Below, piece by piece: positions 60,977 to 64,000 of a DNA stretch of 64,000 bases (position 1 is its first letter; the number at the start of each line of letters is the position of its first letter). The stretch spans positions 173,386 through 237,385 of the forward strand of contig DAHWKL010000002.1 in the NCBI GenBank assembly GCA_027343665.1, in the 5' to 3' direction. This DNA is from an archaeon (GTDB lineage Archaea > Nanobdellota > Nanobdellia > Pacearchaeales > GW2011-AR1). The notes beneath the pieces were generated by a model. It saw only the letters and a program-made list of their open reading frames with translations. It was not told the DNA's origin and ran no database searches. The translations under genes were made by a program, and so were the position numbers.

Positions 60977-61369
60977 ATGGAAAGCGCTAAGTTTAAAGTG
61001 AAGATAGTTGGAGTCATTTTTGATCCAAAAAAGAGAAAGATACTTATTGGGAAAGGAAAAGGAGAGAAAAGATACTCTTTCCTTGAAGGAAACCTTGTTC
61101 CTGAAGAAGAAATAGATAAGGAATTAAAAAGATTAACAAAGGAAAAGACAGGTTTCATAATACACAATCTCGGAACCATTTACTCTGAGAATGCCCTTCC
61201 GGATAAAGAAGAAATTAAAATCTATTTCCTGTGCGAAGCGACTGAAGGAGAAGAAAAAAAAGGTCAAAATGTAGAAGAGCTCGTGTGGATAAAACCTTCA
61301 GAAGCAGAGAAAAAACTTGAAGTGAAATTCCCCACAAGATTAAGGGAATTCGTGACAGGATTACAATAA
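60977..61369 (+). CDS. Nudix-fold protein with degenerate catalytic box
   Basis: This 130-residue protein shows the overall Nudix layout, with FDPKKRKILIGKGKG as the first strands and GNLVPEEEIDKELKRLTKEK in the position of the Nudix box. The REUxEE core reads RLTKEK, so at least two of the metal-binding acidic residues are missing and catalysis is doubtful. It sits between aIF2-alpha and nop10, so it may have become a regulatory or RNA-binding factor. Confidence 0.7.
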   Translation: MESAKFKVKIVGVIFDPKKRKILIGKGKGEKRYSFLEGNLVPEEEIDKELKRLTKEKTGFIIHNLGTIYSENALPDKEEIKIYFLCEATEGEEKKGQNVEELVWIKPSEAEKKLEVKFPTRLREFVTGLQ

Positions 61370-61373
61370 TCTC

Positions 61374-61505
61374 ATGAAACTGAAAAAGTGCAAGAATTGT
61401 TCTTCATACACCTTAAAAGAAGAATGCGGGAAGTGCAGCGGAAAAACTAGCGATGCTCATTACAAATTTATAAAGCCTGGAATGAAAAGAATTTTTACTG
61501 AATGA
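61374..61505 (+). CDS. nop10: H/ACA RNP protein Nop10
   Basis: This 43-residue frame starts at ATG 61374. It opens KLKKCKNCSSYTLKEECGKC, with the two cysteine pairs that bind zinc in archaeal Nop10, then AHYKFIKPGMKR, corresponding to the linker and helix that contact Cbf5. It is part of the pseudouridylation complex. It is slightly shorter than the usual ~55-60 residues at the C-terminal end. Position right after aIF2-alpha and the Nudix gene supports the call. Confidence 0.88.
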   Translation: MKLKKCKNCSSYTLKEECGKCSGKTSDAHYKFIKPGMKRIFTE

Positions 61506-61548
61506 AGCCCGGGAAAACTTATATAGAGTAGTATATTGAATTTTATGT

Positions 61549-63399
61549 ATGGATTCAGAAGACAAAAAGAGCATATTTTCGCTCCTGCAAAAAAGCAGAT
61601 ATTCTGAAGGTCAGACCGATCTTATAAAAAAAACTCTTGCTTATCTTGATGAGAAAAATTCAAAAAACGTAAAGGCGATTTCTGAAATATTAAAATATCT
61701 CACTGGAATGGAAGTAGACAAAAGCGGGATCATTGCAGGACTCCTCGTTATGGATTATGAAGATGCAGACAAAAAAAAGATAAAAGAGGATTTTGGTGAA
61801 GAAGTTCTGGAAATTCTTGAAGAAAAAACGAAGCTATCTAATATCATATCTAAATCAAAAGAAAAAAACGAGTTTACCAGGGAAGTCATTATTTCATCAG
61901 CGGATTATATAGAGTCTATAATTCTTGAACTGATAACTAAACTTGTCTTGCTAAAAGATTCATCAGACAAAGAACTAGCAAAACTCGCTATGGAAGATTA
62001 TGCACCTCTTGCTAACAGGCTTGGTTTTGAAAAGATAAAGAAAGAGATAATAAATAATTCATTCAGGATCCTTAATCCAAAGAAATATGAAGAGATCTCT
62101 AAATTTTTAAAAATGTCCGAAAAGGAAAGAGAGAATTATATAAAAAAGACCATCGAAGAATTGAAATATTATATAGGAAAAAGCATAAAGAGCTTTGAGA
62201 TAAAAGGGAGAGAGAAACAGATTTACAGCATTTACGAAAAGATAACAAAAAGGAAAGTTCCATTAAATGAACAAAAAGACCAATTTGGGATAAGGATTAT
62301 AACGAATTCGGCCGAAGATTGTTATAAAGCTTTTGAAATTCTCGGGGAGAGGTACCCCGTACTTGAAGAGACGGTGAAAGACTATATAAAAGAACCAAAA
62401 AAAAATGGATATCAGTCCCTGCATTTTTGCATAAGGAAAAATGACAAAATCATTGAAGTGCAGGTAAGGACAAAAGAGATGGATGAAATAGCGGAAGAAG
62501 GTGCCGCATCACATTGGGCTTACAAAAAAATTAGCGGAGATATAAAATTTGAGAAGAAAACTGCATGGTACAAAGAACTGCTTAAGCTCAAAGACAAAAA
62601 AAGTTCGATGCTAGACGGTCTTAAGATAGGACTTTTCAAAGACAAGATTTATTGCTATACTCCAAAAGGGAAAATGATTCAGCTCCCGATTGGTTCGACT
62701 GCTCTTGACTTCGCTTATAGCATCCATGCCCAGATAGGAAATAGTTCTGTCGGAGCAAAAGTTAATGACAAATTTGCCCCGTTAAAAACTGAATTGAAAA
62801 ATGGAGACAGTGTGGAGATTTTGACAAACAAATTTCAAAGACCAAGGAGGGATTGGCTCAAATTCGTAAAGACAAAATATGCAAAAAAGATTATAGCTAA
62901 GGAAATCAAAAAAATAGAAAATATCCCGGTCCCGAATATAAAAAATAGAGAAGAAGAAAATGAAGAGGGAATTGAAATTCCTGCGGTAATACCTGATTTC
63001 CCAAGCCATATATTAAACTTCGCAAAATGCTGCAACCCTCTCCCGGGAGATGAAATTACGGGGATATTAAGATCTTATAAAAGGGCACTCGTGCACAAAA
63101 AAAAGTGTGAAAGAATAGGCGATGCAAGAAAAAATGAAGTAAAGGCTGAATGGAAGGATAAATTTGAAGATCCGATAAAAGTTTTCGTCGCGACATCAGA
63201 CAGATCCGGTATTCTCGCTGATATAATAAACACAATCTCAAGGAAAGGGTTCAAAATAACAGAAGCCAATGGGAAGCTCACAGGAAATAACACTGCAGAA
63301 TGCTATTTCGTGGTGTCCATTAATGAGCTTAAAGATTTAAAAGAAGTCATATCAGGAATAAAAAAAATAAAAGATGTGAGAAAAATATGGCTTGATTGA
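61549..63399 (+). CDS. RelA/SpoT homologue ((p)ppGpp synthetase)
   Basis: This 616-residue protein has the long bacterial RSH architecture. The N-terminal HD-type domain has lost the metal-binding His-Asp: the expected position reads AGLLVMDYEDAD, so hydrolase activity is probably absent, as in RelA. The synthetase domain is intact (GREKQIYSIYEK, KDQFGIRII, KKNGYQSLH, IEVQVRTKEMDEIAEEGAASHW). A TGS domain (IYCYTPKGKMIQLPIGST), a zinc-finger-like stretch (FAKCCNPLPGDEITG) and a C-terminal ACT domain follow. Archaea rarely have RSH enzymes, so it was probably acquired from bacteria. The TGS and ACT domains suggest regulation by ribosome/tRNA state. Confidence 0.92.
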   Translation: MDSEDKKSIFSLLQKSRYSEGQTDLIKKTLAYLDEKNSKNVKAISEILKYLTGMEVDKSGIIAGLLVMDYEDADKKKIKEDFGEEVLEILEEKTKLSNIISKSKEKNEFTREVIISSADYIESIILELITKLVLLKDSSDKELAKLAMEDYAPLANRLGFEKIKKEIINNSFRILNPKKYEEISKFLKMSEKERENYIKKTIEELKYYIGKSIKSFEIKGREKQIYSIYEKITKRKVPLNEQKDQFGIRIITNSAEDCYKAFEILGERYPVLEETVKDYIKEPKKNGYQSLHFCIRKNDKIIEVQVRTKEMDEIAEEGAASHWAYKKISGDIKFEKKTAWYKELLKLKDKKSSMLDGLKIGLFKDKIYCYTPKGKMIQLPIGSTALDFAYSIHAQIGNSSVGAKVNDKFAPLKTELKNGDSVEILTNKFQRPRRDWLKFVKTKYAKKIIAKEIKKIENIPVPNIKNREEENEEGIEIPAVIPDFPSHILNFAKCCNPLPGDEITGILRSYKRALVHKKKCERIGDARKNEVKAEWKDKFEDPIKVFVATSDRSGILADIINTISRKGFKITEANGKLTGNNTAECYFVVSINELKDLKEVISGIKKIKDVRKIWLD

Positions 63400-63448
63400 T
63401 TGTTTTCCGATGTAATTAATTATAAATTAAAAAAATGAATACTTCAAT

Positions 63449-63856
63449 ATGATTGCAAAAAAACCGGTAATTTATGTGAAAGAATTCACCTCTGAAACGC
63501 ACTGCAATGACACATCCTTTCACGGAAGCCCTAATATAAGATCATCTCAGGGAATAAGCAAAGAAGATAAAGAATTAAGGAAAGCAATCATTTCAAAATA
63601 TTCTTTTAATGTTAAGAATTACTCAAAATGTAATGAGGAACATGAAGGGTTTGATGGAAGAGAACAATATACCTTCAGGATTTTTTCTGAATTTCCTGAA
63701 GGAACACAAGACAATCCTGGGACCAATGTAAAGTATAAAACTCTATTTTCAATAACCAAGTGTGGAAGCCCGCAGGATGTCAGATTAAATCGGGTTTCTG
63801 ATCTTGAAGAAGAACTTTTATCAAATAAATTTGAAAAAGTGAAACTCGAAGATTAA
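63449..63856 (+). CDS. Uncharacterised soluble protein
   Basis: This is a 135-residue protein with a mix of charged and polar residues, no membrane segment and no recognised motif. Cysteines at NDTSFHGS-flanking and KCNEEH positions are not arranged as a known metal site. It overlaps the convergent uracil-DNA glycosylase end by three bases. Confidence 0.5.
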   Translation: MIAKKPVIYVKEFTSETHCNDTSFHGSPNIRSSQGISKEDKELRKAIISKYSFNVKNYSKCNEEHEGFDGREQYTFRIFSEFPEGTQDNPGTNVKYKTLFSITKCGSPQDVRLNRVSDLEEELLSNKFEKVKLED

Positions 63857-64000
63857 AACAATGTTTTCTGCACTGAATTTTCTTTTATCTCTTTTTTAAC
63901 AATTTCCATATCTTTTTCCCACAAAGGAAGAAGAGACTGTTTGTAGATTATAGCCGCAGGATGGAAAAGAGGAATGAGCTTAACTTCCATACCATTTATC
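63853..64000 (-). CDS. Uracil-DNA glycosylase (family 4-like), C-terminal end only
   Basis: The last 49 codons of a gene continuing past the window end. The visible part has LIPLFHPAAIIY, corresponding to the C-terminal His-Pro-Ala-Ala motif of family 4/5 uracil-DNA glycosylases, then a helix with KDMEIVKKEI. Only the end is visible, so the family number is inferred from this motif. Confidence 0.7.
   Translation of the reverse strand, partial: INGMEVKLIPLFHPAAIIYKQSLLPLWEKDMEIVKKEIKENSVQKTLF

Overview
The window is AT-rich and gene-dense, and most likely comes from a DPANN archaeon of the Woesearchaeota/Pacearchaeota kind. Archaeal hallmarks are TFE-alpha, aIF2-alpha, Nop10, eS17, an archaeal-type uS15 beside RecJ, tRNA-splicing endonuclease, deoxyhypusine synthase, an archaeal AspRS and ProRS, GatDE, archaeal pilins and an SRP RNA. 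Mixed in are bacterial-looking genes: short AlaRS, LeuRS, TrxB, a full-length DisA and a multidomain RelA/SpoT homologue. Such mixing is common in DPANN. The exact lineage is inference.

The centrepiece is a diversity-generating retroelement (DGR) at about 12.1-16.4 kb on the minus strand, between gatB and gatE. In transcription order it holds a ribbon-helix-helix regulator, a MoxR-like AAA+ ATPase, two target proteins (VP2, VP1) each ending in an 84-bp variable repeat, a noncoding leader, the 84-bp template repeat (TR) and a reverse transcriptase (RT) with the DGR motif GNLTSQ and YVDD. TR differs from VR1 at 16 positions and from VR2 at 12. All 28 differences fall on template adenines (T on the + strand) and none on the 61 other positions, which is the signature of adenine-directed mutagenic retrohoming. 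The RT reading frame is broken at a G9 tract; eight G would restore it. Two loci at 29.6-32.4 kb carry related or similar proteins: one homologous target without the template-derived repeat, and one whose tail is rich in GGC/GAC codons and looks like a variable region of another template.

Layout. 0-3.7 kb: accessory region with a truncated N6-adenine methyltransferase, winged-helix and RHH proteins, a 19-bp palindromic operator, a candidate structured RNA and an IS4-like transposase. 3.7-12.2 kb: DHH and metallophosphoesterases, then the tRNA amidation block gatC-gatA-aspS facing an asparaginase-like gene and gatB. 12.1-16.4 kb: DGR. 16.4-24.5 kb: gatE, a caspase-like protein, NRAMP-type transporter, gatD, a frameshifted SMR transporter, an amino-acid permease, tRNA-Arg and a membrane serine protease. 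24.5-34.8 kb: ProRS, DHH protein, DisA, DGR-like proteins, deoxyhypusine synthase, SpoIIM, rhomboid, TFE. 34.9-45.4 kb: coiled-coil pair, AlaRS, transglutaminase-like protein, LeuRS, glycosidase, ABC exporter. 45.5-50.4 kb: EndA, eS17, tRNA-Met, YjbQ, tRNA-Cys, uS15, RecJ. 50.4-60.1 kb: pilins, SRP RNA, secreted nuclease, Ogt, ApbE/ferric-reductase operon, radical SAM, tRNA-Leu, lipoprotein, TrxB. 60.2-64 kb: aIF2-alpha, Nudix-like, Nop10, RelA/SpoT homologue, and the end of a uracil-DNA glycosylase.

Functionally, the non-discriminating-type aminoacylation route (AspRS with GatCAB, GatDE) is concentrated around the DGR. The two second-messenger enzymes (c-di-AMP by DisA, (p)ppGpp by the RSH) suggest bacterial-style stress signalling. 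The DGR operon probably diversifies C-type-lectin-like binding proteins worked by an AAA+ ATPase. No rRNA or CRISPR array was seen.
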